Of a DNA stretch of 64,000 nucleotides, positions 30,862 through 38,866 are shown piece by piece. The DNA comes from Synergistota bacterium (GTDB lineage: Bacteria; Synergistota; Synergistia; Synergistales; Synergistaceae), in assembly GCA_023450745.1 (NCBI GenBank), contig JAEXGR010000054.1:1-64000 (forward strand), in the 5' to 3' direction. A program made the translations under genes and the position numbers. The notes under the pieces were generated by a model. It worked only from the letters and a program-made list of their open reading frames with translations. It was not told the origin of the DNA and searched no databases. Each line of letters begins with the position of its first letter. Position 1 is the stretch's first letter.

Positions 30862-31383
30862 ATGTCTGACCAGAAAAAAATTTTCCTGCCTTTCGCGCCT
30901 TCCGCGCTATCAGCGCTGACAGGGCTGATTGAAGACGGAGTAGTCTACTATACCTGCGCGGACGCCGGCGGGACGGCGGCGCTTGAAGAACGGCTGAAGA
31001 AGATATCCGGCTGCGCCGGAGGGTGCGTAACGGCGGAGATGACGCTTGAAGCGATCGCGCCGGCCGTCGTCAGCTGCGCGGAAAATCTCGGCGCCATCGA
31101 CCGGCTGGTCTACGCGCCCGAACTAAAGACGCAGGGCGAACTCTTTCTCGACCTTACGGAGGAGGATTTCACCGCCCATACGGCGGCGGTAAACGGCCTC
31201 TTTATGCTCTGTAAATGCGCCCTGCCCTATATGATGGGCGGGGAATCGCCCGAGATCATCGTGAAGCTGACGCGCGAGCGGGAGAACCTCACCGCGGGCA
31301 TGTACCGCGCGGCGGTGAAAGCCGTCGCGGAAAGTCTGAACGGAGAGCTCGCGCCGTACGGCGTGAACGTAAAGCTAGTCTAA
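30862..31383 (+). CDS. Degenerate short-chain dehydrogenase (SDR)-like protein
   Basis: A 173-aa protein whose C-terminal half resembles SDR enzymes: DRLVYAPEL, then LDLTEEDFTAHTAAVNGLFMLCKCALPYMMGGESPEIIVKL, and YRAAVKAVAESLNGELAPYGVNVKLV. The N-terminal glycine-rich nucleotide motif (TGxxxGxG) is missing and the catalytic YxxxK is distorted to YRAAVK. It is about 70 residues shorter than working SDRs. I judge it a decayed or repurposed enzyme. The start at 30862 has no clear ribosome-binding site, and the same frame is open to 30769 inside the preceding gene. Its 3' end overlaps the convergent YqgF-like gene by 9 bp. Confidence 0.6.
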   Translation: MSDQKKIFLPFAPSALSALTGLIEDGVVYYTCADAGGTAALEERLKKISGCAGGCVTAEMTLEAIAPAVVSCAENLGAIDRLVYAPELKTQGELFLDLTEEDFTAHTAAVNGLFMLCKCALPYMMGGESPEIIVKLTRERENLTAGMYRAAVKAVAESLNGELAPYGVNVKLV

Positions 31384-31809
31384 GCGGTTTTCAGCCCTTA
31401 ATATTATGGCATAGGCGGCCAAATCGTCTATATTTCGCGGCGGCGTGCGCAACGAGAGCGGAACGAGCTTCATGATTCCGCCCGGCGGGTGCAGCCGCCA
31501 GTATATTTTTCTCGCCGCCAGCGTTGTGCCGTATTCGTTTATCTTCGTGTATTTAAAGGGAAATTCCTGAAAAAATTCTTTCGCGGAGGTGCCGTCGCCG
31601 ATATAGACATTTTCGGCGGCGCGCCCGCGGATATTATCCGCGCCGCCCTCCGCGCGCCACCCTTCGAGGAGCTCCCAGCCGCCGCTTTCAAAGGCTTTGA
31701 TAATGACGGCCCGTTCCCCGGCGGGAACGATCGCGGAAAAGAGCAGCGTTCCGCCCTCGGCAAAGGCAACGCCGATCTTCCAGCGCCCCGGGTCAATTCC
31801 CGCATTCAC
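31375..31809 (-). CDS. YqgF/RuvC-like RNase H-fold protein, probable nuclease
   Basis: A 144-aa protein with the beginning of an RNase H-like resolvase fold: MNAGIDPGRWKIGVAF, where the Asp would be catalytic. The segment INEYGTTLAARKIYWRLHPPGG and the ending PLSLRTPPRNIDDLAAYAIILRAENRL, with a second acidic pair, match YqgF-type proteins annotated as pre-16S rRNA nucleases or resolvase-like. It overlaps the acyltransferase gene upstream by 17 bp and the SDR-like gene at its 3' end by 9 bp. Activity on RNA or branched DNA is inferred only. Confidence 0.6.
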   Translation of the reverse strand: MNAGIDPGRWKIGVAFAEGGTLLFSAIVPAGERAVIIKAFESGGWELLEGWRAEGGADNIRGRAAENVYIGDGTSAKEFFQEFPFKYTKINEYGTTLAARKIYWRLHPPGGIMKLVPLSLRTPPRNIDDLAAYAIILRAENRLD

Positions 31810-32695
31810 CGAAAATACCCCTCTCTACGGATTCCCAGCGCGGATACATCCACATCCACTGCTCGGGGTGCTCGCGAATACCGTCGGAGATCACGGCGTT
31901 CAGGTCGTCGGTGCTTGCTTGGATGTCTTTGCCGAAGGGCTCTCCGTTGCGGCCCCTCATCGGCGGGAATATTTTCGTCTCAAAGGTGATTCCGTCGGCG
32001 TTCCGCGTACAGATGCCGGGGATCACGTCGCAGCCGAGCTTGGCGGCCAGTTTCGCCGGACCAAGGGGGGTGCTGGCGGGAAAGCCGAGAAAGGGAGAGA
32101 CGAGCCCCGCCTCTTTGGCGTCCTGATCCACGGGAACGGCGATTATCTCTCCCTTTTGCAGCGCCTTCATCATCGACCGCAGGTCGCTTGCCTTGCCGAG
32201 CGCCTTTGAGCCGCCGGCGCGGCGCAAGTCCTTGATAAGTTCCGTGATCCGCTCGTCGCGCTGGTCGGTGCCGAGCGAATTGACCGGCAGCCCCTGGTGC
32301 GCCAGCCAGCAGGCGGCATATTCCCAGTTGCCGATATGCGCCGTGGCGAGCAGCGCCCCGCGCCCGGACTCCACCGCTTCGGCAAGGTACTCGTACCCCG
32401 TAAAATGCACCAGCGAATCTATCTTGTCCGCCATGACGGGCATTCTCGCAAACTCCGCGGCGGCGCGGCCAAAATGGTTGTAGGAGCCCAGCACGATCGC
32501 AAGCGCCCTTTCGCGCGAGACGCCCAGGACCCGCGCGCAGCGCTCCTGCGCCTCGGCAACCTTCTTACGGGAAAAACGGGCGACGAGGGAACCTAAAGCG
32601 CCCCCCAGCGCGACCGCTTTTTCATGCGGCAACGAGCAGGCCAGCTTTCTGAACGTATTCAGCGAATGCCATATAAACGGTTGACTTTGACCCAT
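31793..32695 (-). CDS. Lysophospholipid acyltransferase family protein (LpxL/HtrB-like)
   Basis: A 300-aa inner-membrane acyltransferase of the lipid A biosynthesis type. The HxxxxE catalytic motif is HIGNWEYAA, followed by TDQRDERI and the VPVDQDAKEAGLVSPFLGFPASTPLGPAKLA block typical of LpxL. WMWMYPRWE near the C-terminus is also characteristic. Family members transfer secondary acyl chains to lipid A, which implies that this organism has an outer membrane. It follows the AbrB-type gene by 12 nt and overlaps the YqgF-like gene by 17 bp, so the three form one unit. The specific acyl position is unknown. Confidence 0.85.
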   Translation of the reverse strand: MGQSQPFIWHSLNTFRKLACSLPHEKAVALGGALGSLVARFSRKKVAEAQERCARVLGVSRERALAIVLGSYNHFGRAAAEFARMPVMADKIDSLVHFTGYEYLAEAVESGRGALLATAHIGNWEYAACWLAHQGLPVNSLGTDQRDERITELIKDLRRAGGSKALGKASDLRSMMKALQKGEIIAVPVDQDAKEAGLVSPFLGFPASTPLGPAKLAAKLGCDVIPGICTRNADGITFETKIFPPMRGRNGEPFGKDIQASTDDLNAVISDGIREHPEQWMWMYPRWESVERGIFGECGN

Positions 32696-32707
32696 TCCGT
32701 CCGCCCC

Positions 32708-33202
32708 TCAGTGCCGCACTATTATATTGGCCAGAATCGGCACCACGACAAGCACCGTGACGATGCGGCAGATGTTGAAAAGCACGGAGATCGCGGGATT
32801 CGCGCCGATATCCACCGCCACGACGGCAATCCCGGTGAGTCCGCCGGGAGTCGTCGCAAAGAGCGACGTAAGAAAGTCCATCCCGCAAAGGCGTGAAAAA
32901 AGCCAGGCCAGCCCCAGCGTGAAGAATAGCAGCATGAGGCTGTAGGCGATCGCCGCGGGAAGATATTTCGGCAGCTCGCGCAAAGAGGAAAAATCGCTGC
33001 CGCGAACCAGCACATAGGCCACAAGCGCCTGAGAGAGATAGGAGAGCCAGTCTATCTTCGGGTCCAGCCCCATGGTTAAGATTCCCTTGACGATGAGGCC
33101 GCCGAGAAGTCCGCCGACCATCGCGCCGGCGGGAAAGTTCAGTTTATAGCCAAGCCCGCTGCCCAAGGCGACGGCAAATATCGTGTAGAATTGTGAAGAC
33201 AT
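32708..33202 (-). CDS. AbrB-family (Gly-rich) membrane protein
   Basis: A 164-aa integral membrane protein of the AbrB/ammonia-monooxygenase-like duplication family. Five or so hydrophobic segments are present, including NFPAGAMVGGLLGGLIVKGIL and the conserved LFATTPGGLTGIAVVAVDIGANPAISVLFNICRI. The single-repeat length (about 160 aa) is usual for half-size members. I choose the ATG at 33202 because AGGAGGTG precedes it by about 8 nt; the frame opens at 33259. A TATAAT box is at 33233-33228. Function is unproven; transport is the usual guess. Confidence 0.75.
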   Translation of the reverse strand: MSSQFYTIFAVALGSGLGYKLNFPAGAMVGGLLGGLIVKGILTMGLDPKIDWLSYLSQALVAYVLVRGSDFSSLRELPKYLPAAIAYSLMLLFFTLGLAWLFSRLCGMDFLTSLFATTPGGLTGIAVVAVDIGANPAISVLFNICRIVTVLVVVPILANIIVRH

Positions 33203-33235
33203 TGCATTCCACCTCCTGTACCGGTAGATTATACA

Positions 33236-33272
33236 ATAAAAACCGGCCTCTTCTGACATTTAAAGAGGCCGG
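33236..33272 (-). terminator. Rho-independent terminator after the fused TRAP permease gene
   Basis: CCGGCCTCTT (33243-33252) pairs perfectly with AAGAGGCCGG (33263-33272). On the minus strand the stem is followed by TTTTTATTG. It separates the TAXI-TRAP operon from the AbrB-type gene. Confidence 0.93.
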
Positions 33273-33304
33273 CGCGATGATTTTACCGTGATTGGTTCAG
33301 GCGG

Positions 33305-35290
33305 TTATGAGGCGGAAGCCGCTTTCAGCTCTCCCGAAGACGAATTGCCGGAACTCTTTTTAAAGTATACCGCAAGCACCGCGATTCCCGCGATGGAGAC
33401 GATGCTGATCCAGAAGTCATGGTGTATCGAGAGCAGCGCGATGATACCGAACAGCACCCGCTCGTATGACTTCAAGTCTCTGTAGAACCAGCCTTCGAAA
33501 GAGCCCGCGAGCGCGATGACCCCCAGCACGGCCGAAACGACAAGAACGACAAGTTCTACGATCTCAACATTCTGCAGCAGCAGCATTGGATTATAGACGA
33601 AGCAGTAGGGCAGCAGGTAGGAGGCCAGCGCAATCCGCGTCGCCGTCATCCCCGTCTTGGCCGGGCTCGCGCCCGCAATGCCCGCGCCCGTGAAGGCGGC
33701 GAGGCAGACGGGCGGCGTCAGGTCGGCCATGATGCCGAAGTAGAAGACGAAGAGATGCGCGGAAAGGGGCAGCACCTTCATGCCGATCAGAGCCGGAGCG
33801 ATGATGGTGCTGCAAACGATGTAGTTCGCCGTCGTCGGCAGCCCCATTCCCAGGACCAGGCAGGCGACCATCGCCATGACCAGCGTGAGCATCAGATGTC
33901 CGCCGGATATCTCAATGATGTTGTTTGAGATCGTGAGGCCGAGCGAGGTCAGCGACGAGGTGCCGACGATGAAGCCGACAAGGGCGCAGGCGAGCGCCAC
34001 TCCCAATCCGCCGCGCGCGCCTTCCACCAGCGCGTTGAAGTTGTCCCGCAGCGACATCCGGGTGTTTTTCTTGAGCGAGCTGACGGCGATGACCGCCACC
34101 ACGCCGATGAATCCCGCGCGCAGCGGCGTATATTTCATCAGCAGCGTGACGATTACGACAATGACGGGGATCAGCAGATGACCGTCGCTCCTCATGACCG
34201 TCCTCACCGAGGGCAGGTCTTCCTTCGGAATTCCCATTAGCTTCTGCTTGCGGGCTCTGATATGGACGTTCGTGAATATCGCCGTATAGTAGATGAGCGC
34301 CGGGATAATCGCGGCGGCGGCAATGGAAAGGTAGGGAATGTTGAGGAATTCACTCATGATGAAAGCCCCGGCTCCCATGATCGGCGGCATCAGCTGGCCG
34401 CCGGTCGAAGCGCAGGCCTCGACCGCGCCGGCATAGAAGGGCGGATAGCCGACCTTTTTCATAAGCGGAATGGTAAAGGTTCCCGTAGTCGCCACGTTGG
34501 CGACCGACGAACCGTTGATCGTCCCCAGCAGCCCGGAGGCGACGACCGCCACCTTCGCGGGGCCGCCAGGCTTGCTGCCGGCGATCGCGAGCGCGAGTTC
34601 GTTGAAGAACTTCGCGCCGCCGCTTTGCGAGAGGTAGGCGCCGAAGATGATAAACACGATGACGAAGGTCGCCGACACGCCCAGCGCCAGTCCGAAGATG
34701 CCCTCCGGCGTCAGGTACATATGCTGTATTATGCGGTTGAGGGAATAGCCGCGTATCTGGAAAATCCCCGGCGCGTAATTTCCAAAATAGCAATAGAGCA
34801 GGAAGATGACGCTCATGCAGGGCAGGACATTGCCGACGACGCGGCGTCCCGCCTCAAGGACGAGCAATATCGCGGCCACGCCGAGGTATATCTCGTACTC
34901 GATCGGCTCCGCGCCGCGCCGCGCGATATCGTTGAAGAAGAAGATGATGTAGCCGGTAACGCCGCCGGCCGCAATGGCAAGCAGCCAGTCATACCACGGC
35001 GTCTTCAGTTTCGAGGACTTGCGCGAGGCGGGATAGAGAATGAATACCGCGACGATCGCAAAGGTTAGGTGCACCGCGCGCTGAATGGTGATCGGCATCG
35101 TCGCGATACCGGCGGTGTAAAGGTGAAAGAGCGCCATCGCGGCAAGCCAGAGGGAGATAAAGATTCCTTGAACACCGGTGAGCCTGCGGTAACGGCTCTC
35201 GGCGTCGTACTTTTCTACGAGGCTGTTTACCTCCGCCTCATCCATACTGACGTCTTCTAATAAAGACTTATTCCGTTTTTTTTCTTCCAT
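33305..35290 (-). CDS. TRAP transporter fused permease (4TM/12TM) for TAXI systems
   Basis: A 661-aa polytopic membrane protein in which the DctQ-like four-helix unit (residues about 40-190) is fused to the DctM-like unit. Family landmarks include FNDIARRGAEPIEYEIYLGVAAILLVLEAGRRVVG, GTINGSSVANVATTGTFTIPLMKKVGYPPFYAGAVEACASTGGQLMPPIMGAGAFIM and GLPTTANYIVCSTIIAPAL. Such fused permeases work with TAXI-type periplasmic receptors, and one lies directly upstream. AGGAGG precedes the ATG by 9 nt. A hairpin separates receptor and permease, and a terminator follows the stop by about 30 nt. Confidence 0.95.
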   Translation of the reverse strand: MEEKKRNKSLLEDVSMDEAEVNSLVEKYDAESRYRRLTGVQGIFISLWLAAMALFHLYTAGIATMPITIQRAVHLTFAIVAVFILYPASRKSSKLKTPWYDWLLAIAAGGVTGYIIFFFNDIARRGAEPIEYEIYLGVAAILLVLEAGRRVVGNVLPCMSVIFLLYCYFGNYAPGIFQIRGYSLNRIIQHMYLTPEGIFGLALGVSATFVIVFIIFGAYLSQSGGAKFFNELALAIAGSKPGGPAKVAVVASGLLGTINGSSVANVATTGTFTIPLMKKVGYPPFYAGAVEACASTGGQLMPPIMGAGAFIMSEFLNIPYLSIAAAAIIPALIYYTAIFTNVHIRARKQKLMGIPKEDLPSVRTVMRSDGHLLIPVIVVIVTLLMKYTPLRAGFIGVVAVIAVSSLKKNTRMSLRDNFNALVEGARGGLGVALACALVGFIVGTSSLTSLGLTISNNIIEISGGHLMLTLVMAMVACLVLGMGLPTTANYIVCSTIIAPALIGMKVLPLSAHLFVFYFGIMADLTPPVCLAAFTGAGIAGASPAKTGMTATRIALASYLLPYCFVYNPMLLLQNVEIVELVVLVVSAVLGVIALAGSFEGWFYRDLKSYERVLFGIIALLSIHHDFWISIVSIAGIAVLAVYFKKSSGNSSSGELKAASAS

Positions 35291-35324
35291 ATATGCTTTC
35301 CTCCTAAAAAGACGGGCGAAAGAT

Positions 35325-35350
35325 GGCGCGGGAGTTTCAGCCCCCGCGCC
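35325..35350 (-). promoter_or_regulatory. Intercistronic stem-loop between TAXI receptor and permease
   Basis: GGCGCGGG (35325-35332) pairs with CCCGCGCC (35343-35350). No T-run follows on the minus strand. The position suits a stabiliser of the receptor mRNA rather than a full terminator, allowing more receptor than permease. Confidence 0.55.
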
Positions 35351-35377
35351 GTTCTGTCTCAGAATGGCGGCCGCAGG

Positions 35378-36325
35378 TTATTTCACAGCGCCGATTTCTT
35401 TGTAGTACTTGAGCGAGCCGGGATGGAGCGGAACCTGAATGTATTTCAGGTTGTCGGGCGACATCGAGGCGAGCCTTGTCGATACGTTGAGGATATCCTG
35501 CTTTTTATCATAGAGGGCCTTCGTCATCTGGTAAGCGGTCTCTGTATCGAGCTTGTCATTTGTGATCAGGACGTTCCAGCTTGCCATCGCCTTGACCGGT
35601 TTCGTCTGTCCCTTATAGGTGTTGGCGGGAATTTCGAAGGGGAGGTAATAGGGGAGCTCTTTGCAGAGTTTTTCTATCACTCCGGGCTCGAAGTCGCGAA
35701 GTTCCGCCGTGCCCAGCGTCGAAATCTCCACCACGCCGGCGATGCCGAGAGCGCCTACTGTGAGCCCGGCGTCGATGTTCTTATCGGCGAAAGCGGAGGC
35801 GGTGTCGGAAAGTCCGAGGTTCTCAACCTTGATATCTTTGTCGGGGTCGATGCCGTTCACTTTAAGAAGCGTGCGGACCGTTACCTCGGTGCCGCTGCCG
35901 ACCGCGCCGACGGAGACGCGCTTGCCTTTAAGGTCTTTGAGGCTCTTGATATTGCTGCCCTTGGCGACAAGGAAATGTATCGGTTCCGCGTAGAGGGGAA
36001 CGAGGCCGCGCAGCCCCTTCATCGCCTTGCCCTCAAAAGCGCCCTTGCCCTCATAGGCAAAGAAATAAAGTCCGTCCGCAAAGATGACCTCCGCCTCGCC
36101 CTTGCCGAGCAGCGCGAGGTTCTGTGCCGTACCGCCCGTGGACTGGGCGTTCGCCTTCATGCCGGAAATGCTGGAATTCCATACCTTGGCCATTGCCGCG
36201 CCGACGGGATAATAGGTGCCGCCGGTGGACCCGGTGCCAATGTTGATAAACGTCGCCGCGGATGCCGCCGCCGCAAATGATACGATAAGAGCCGTCACTA
36301 ACGCGAATTTGATGAAATTCTTCAT
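35378..36325 (-). CDS. TAXI-family TRAP solute receptor (copy 1)
   Basis: A 315-aa periplasmic binding protein. The signal peptide is FIKFALVTALIVSFAAAASA, then the TAXI hallmark FINIGTGSTGGTYYPVGAAMAKVWN. Further family stretches are NAQSTGGTAQNLALLGKGEAEVIFADGL and KGKRVSVGAVGSGTEVTVRTLL. I use the ATG at 36325; an in-frame ATG 12 nt earlier abuts the GGAG and would leave no spacer. It shares strong similarity with copy 2 at 36997. It feeds the fused permease downstream. The ligand is unknown; TAXI members often bind dicarboxylates or amino acids. Confidence 0.93.
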   Translation of the reverse strand: MKNFIKFALVTALIVSFAAAASAATFINIGTGSTGGTYYPVGAAMAKVWNSSISGMKANAQSTGGTAQNLALLGKGEAEVIFADGLYFFAYEGKGAFEGKAMKGLRGLVPLYAEPIHFLVAKGSNIKSLKDLKGKRVSVGAVGSGTEVTVRTLLKVNGIDPDKDIKVENLGLSDTASAFADKNIDAGLTVGALGIAGVVEISTLGTAELRDFEPGVIEKLCKELPYYLPFEIPANTYKGQTKPVKAMASWNVLITNDKLDTETAYQMTKALYDKKQDILNVSTRLASMSPDNLKYIQVPLHPGSLKYYKEIGAVK

Positions 36326-36766
36326 AAAATGATACATCTCCTTTGAATAGAAAAATTTACCGGTGAAGCCTATTGCTAAAGCGGTCCCCCTTTCGTATTT
36401 CGTTTTTATAAAATATTAGAATTACGGCCGCAACCGTATCATGATGCCAAGATCTATCTATATTATATTTCTCCGCTCGTAAATGTCCTAAAGCACAGCG
36501 GACAAAATTTTACCGCGATCTTCTGTCACAATGACAGTGTAGTTTTACTTTTTTAAGTGTATAATAAAAGCTTGGTAATTTAAATCACCCGGTAGAGGTA
36601 TTTTGATTAAAAAATATGCATAAAATAACGTTTGCAAACAATAAGAAACTTTTTACCTCATAACAATACCTACCATTTGTGATTTTATATAACAACGGTA
36701 CGGTTATATAGACGCCGAATTAAAAATACAGCGGCGCCAGTACGTATAAAATATTTTAATATCTAA
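36326..36766. other. A+T-rich upstream region of the TAXI-TRAP operon
   Basis: About 440 bp with no gene. On the minus strand a TATAAT box lies in the stretch around 36465-36475 and may serve the receptor gene, though its -35 is weak. Two palindromes are visible: CTGTCA-CAA-TGACAG at 36523-36537 and GTTTGCAAAC at 36630-36639. Both resemble operator sites, but no cognate regulator gene is adjacent. Confidence 0.45.
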
Positions 36767-36942
36767 GGAACCGCTGATTAATTGAAAACAAGCCGAATAA
36801 TAACCAACGTATATCCGCTGATTAGATGTGCCAGGCGCTAAACGCAGCGGGCCCCAAGCGGCGCGGAGACGTATATTGGTACGTTGGAGCGACGGCCGGG
36901 GTCTGCTGCGTGACGCAAGTGGCGCATATAATCAGCGGTTCC
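36767..36942. mobile_element. 176-bp MITE-like element with 14-bp TIRs and CTAA target duplication
   Basis: The ends are perfect 14-bp inverted repeats: GGAACCGCTGATTA at 36767-36780 and its complement at 36929-36942. Directly outside is CTAA on both sides (36763-36766 and 36943-36946), a 4-bp target duplication. A YTAR-type target and GG-starting ends are features of the IS5 subgroup of IS5-family elements, as I recall. The interior has no gene. It holds a third partial copy of CCGCTGATTA and a CCAACGTATAT / GTACGTTGG fold. It sits just downstream of TAXI receptor 2. Confidence 0.8.
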
Positions 36943-36952
36943 CTAAACGTAA

Positions 36953-36977
36953 GCGCGGGGTGAGATTCACCCCGCGC
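36953..36977 (-). terminator. Stem-loop after TAXI receptor 2
   Basis: GCGCGGGGTGA (36953-36963) pairs perfectly with TCACCCCGCGC (36967-36977) around a 3-nt loop, 20 nt past the stop. Only TTACGTTTAG follows on the minus strand, so termination strength is uncertain. Confidence 0.6.
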
Positions 36978-36996
36978 GGCAACAAACGCCGGCCGT

Positions 36997-37950
36997 CTAT
37001 TTTATCAGGCCGATTTCGCGGTAGTATTTCATGGCTCCCGGATGCAGAGGAATCTTTATATCCTTTACATACTTCGGGTCCATGGACGCCATTCTGGCGC
37101 TGATCACTACGAGGTCGTTCTTGTGCTGGAAAAGAGCCTTCGTCATCTCGTAGACCGTCTTTTCATCGAGGCTCTCATTCACCGCCAGAATGTTGGGGCT
37201 GCTGAAGGTCTTGACGTCGCGCGTCTGCCCTTTGTAACTTCCGGCCGGTATCGTAAGCGGGGCAAAGTACGGCGTCGTTTTGATCATTTTTTTGACGACG
37301 GCTTCCGGAACGTCGATCAGCTCCACGATCCCCAGCGTCATCGGCTCGACCACGCTTGAAATACCGATGGCCCCGACGGTGATCGCGGCGTCAATCTGTT
37401 TGTCCTGCAGCGCCGCCACCGATTCGCTGTGTCCAAGGTAGTCTTTTTTGATCTCGGCGGGATCAAGCCCCGCGTTTTTGAAGAGGCTGTCGGAGGTAAG
37501 CTCCACACTGCCGCCGACCGCGCCGACGGAGACTCGCTTTCCCTTTAAGTCGGCGATGCTTTTGATGCCGGAGCCTTTGCGCGCCACGATATGCACGGCT
37601 TCAGGATAGAGCGGGACCATCGCGCGCATAAACGTCTTCGGCGTGTTTTTATAGCTGTCGCGCCCTTTATAGGCGTCGTAATGGAGGCCGTCCGCAAAGA
37701 TCACCTGCGCCTCGCCCTTTTCCATCAGCTGGATGTTGTTGCGCGTGCCGCCCGTCGACTGAGCGCTGGCCTTCATCTCGGAGATGTTGTCGTTCCATAT
37801 CTTGGCGATCCCCGCCCCCACCGGATAGTAGGTGCCGCCCGTAGGGCCGGTGCCGATATTCACAAACTGGGCCGCGCAGGCCGGCATCGCCGCCGCCGTA
37901 AGTGCCAAAGCAGCGCCTAAAGACAATATCCCTCTTATTGATTTTCTCAC
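36997..37950 (-). CDS. TAXI-family TRAP solute receptor (copy 2)
   Basis: A 317-aa periplasmic receptor paralogous to the one at 35378. The signal peptide is KSIRGILSLGAALALTAAAM followed by PACA, then FVNIGTGPTGGTYYPVGAGIAKIWN. It shares KGKRVSVGAVGGSVELTSDSL, GAIGISSVVEP and the C-terminal IPLHPGAMKYYREIGLIK with copy 1. The start is GTG with GGAGG 7 nt upstream. No second permease is near, so it may share the fused permease or be an orphan. A perfect AAAGATAA-TTATCTTT palindrome lies about 60-75 nt upstream. Confidence 0.92.
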   Translation of the reverse strand: MRKSIRGILSLGAALALTAAAMPACAAQFVNIGTGPTGGTYYPVGAGIAKIWNDNISEMKASAQSTGGTRNNIQLMEKGEAQVIFADGLHYDAYKGRDSYKNTPKTFMRAMVPLYPEAVHIVARKGSGIKSIADLKGKRVSVGAVGGSVELTSDSLFKNAGLDPAEIKKDYLGHSESVAALQDKQIDAAITVGAIGISSVVEPMTLGIVELIDVPEAVVKKMIKTTPYFAPLTIPAGSYKGQTRDVKTFSSPNILAVNESLDEKTVYEMTKALFQHKNDLVVISARMASMDPKYVKDIKIPLHPGAMKYYREIGLIK

Positions 37951-38284
37951 GAAGATTCCTCCCGTTATCTGTCAAACATTTGATCTTCCAATTCCCCTGT
38001 GCGCAATAAAGATAATTTATCTTTCCGCAAGCACAATGACGCAAGCCTCCCGTAGATGGCGGACAATATCAAGAGCGGACTGGAATATCTGTGTTTTTGA
38101 TTACAGGATAACGATGGGGAAAAAAGAAGGGATGACCGCGTCTTTTCCATCGCCGCCGCTCTTGTGCCGGCGCACTCCGTGCGTCGCCATAACAGCGGCC
38201 TGTCAAAGGCTCATCATGAACATGCGGTCACCTCCCCCTCAGAAATTCTTGATCAGATGCAGTTAGATTATAGTGTATAAGCCG
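37951..38284. other. Upstream region of TAXI receptor 2
   Basis: This 334-bp region has no convincing gene. It contains the palindrome AAAGATAA-T-TTATCTTT at 38008-38024, placed where a regulator could act on the receptor gene. The plus strand has short open frames without ribosome-binding sites or homology that I recognise. Confidence 0.4.
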
Positions 38285-38866
38285 TCAGCGTCTATGTTCC
38301 GCATCACAAAAACACCGGCGCGCCTCCTCGGGGCCGCTTACATAAAGGTTGCCCCCATGACAGTCGGCAAGCACTACGAGCGGCATCTCCTCCACCGTAA
38401 GCCGCAGCACCGCCTCAGGGCCAAGGTCTTCGTAGGCCACGCGCTCCGCGTTCTTCACCGAGTCGGCAAGCAGCACCGCCGTGCCTCCTGTAGCGCCAAA
38501 ATATACGGCCTTATGCTCCTTGATCGCCGCCAGCACCTCCGGCGCGCGTTTACCCTTGCCGATCATGCCGCGCAGCCCCTTCGAAAGCAGCAGCGGCGTG
38601 TAGGGGTCCATACGCCCGCTGGTCGTCGGGCCTACGGGGCCGATCACCGCTCCGGGAGGCGTCGGCGCGGGGCCGGCGTAATAGATCACCTCGTTTTCAA
38701 TTGAAAACGGCGGTTCGCCCCCCTCTTTGATCGCCTCCGCCATCCGTTTATGCGCCGCGTCGCGCCCTACCAGAATCTTTCCCGAAAGCCTCACGATATC
38801 CCCGGCACGGAGCGCCTCCGCCGCCTCGTCGCTGAGCGGCAGTCTGATATGTTTGACCTCAATCAT
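38285..38866 (-). CDS. Class I fumarate hydratase, beta (C-terminal) subunit
   Basis: A 193-aa subunit of the oxygen-sensitive, Fe-S fumarase (or a related tartrate dehydratase) interconverting fumarate and malate. Typical stretches are LRAGDIVRLSGKILVGRDAAHKRM, IYYAGPAPTPPGAVIGPVGPTTSGRMD, LLSKGLRGMIGKG and YFGATGGTAVLLADSVKNAE. The ATG at 38866 has GGGGAGAG 6 nt upstream; the frame opens earlier, at 38935. It overlaps the alpha gene by 8 bp, so the two subunits are co-translated. Substrate preference among fumarate, tartrate and relatives cannot be fixed from sequence alone. Confidence 0.92.
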   Translation of the reverse strand: MIEVKHIRLPLSDEAAEALRAGDIVRLSGKILVGRDAAHKRMAEAIKEGGEPPFSIENEVIYYAGPAPTPPGAVIGPVGPTTSGRMDPYTPLLLSKGLRGMIGKGKRAPEVLAAIKEHKAVYFGATGGTAVLLADSVKNAERVAYEDLGPEAVLRLTVEEMPLVVLADCHGGNLYVSGPEEARRCFCDAEHRR

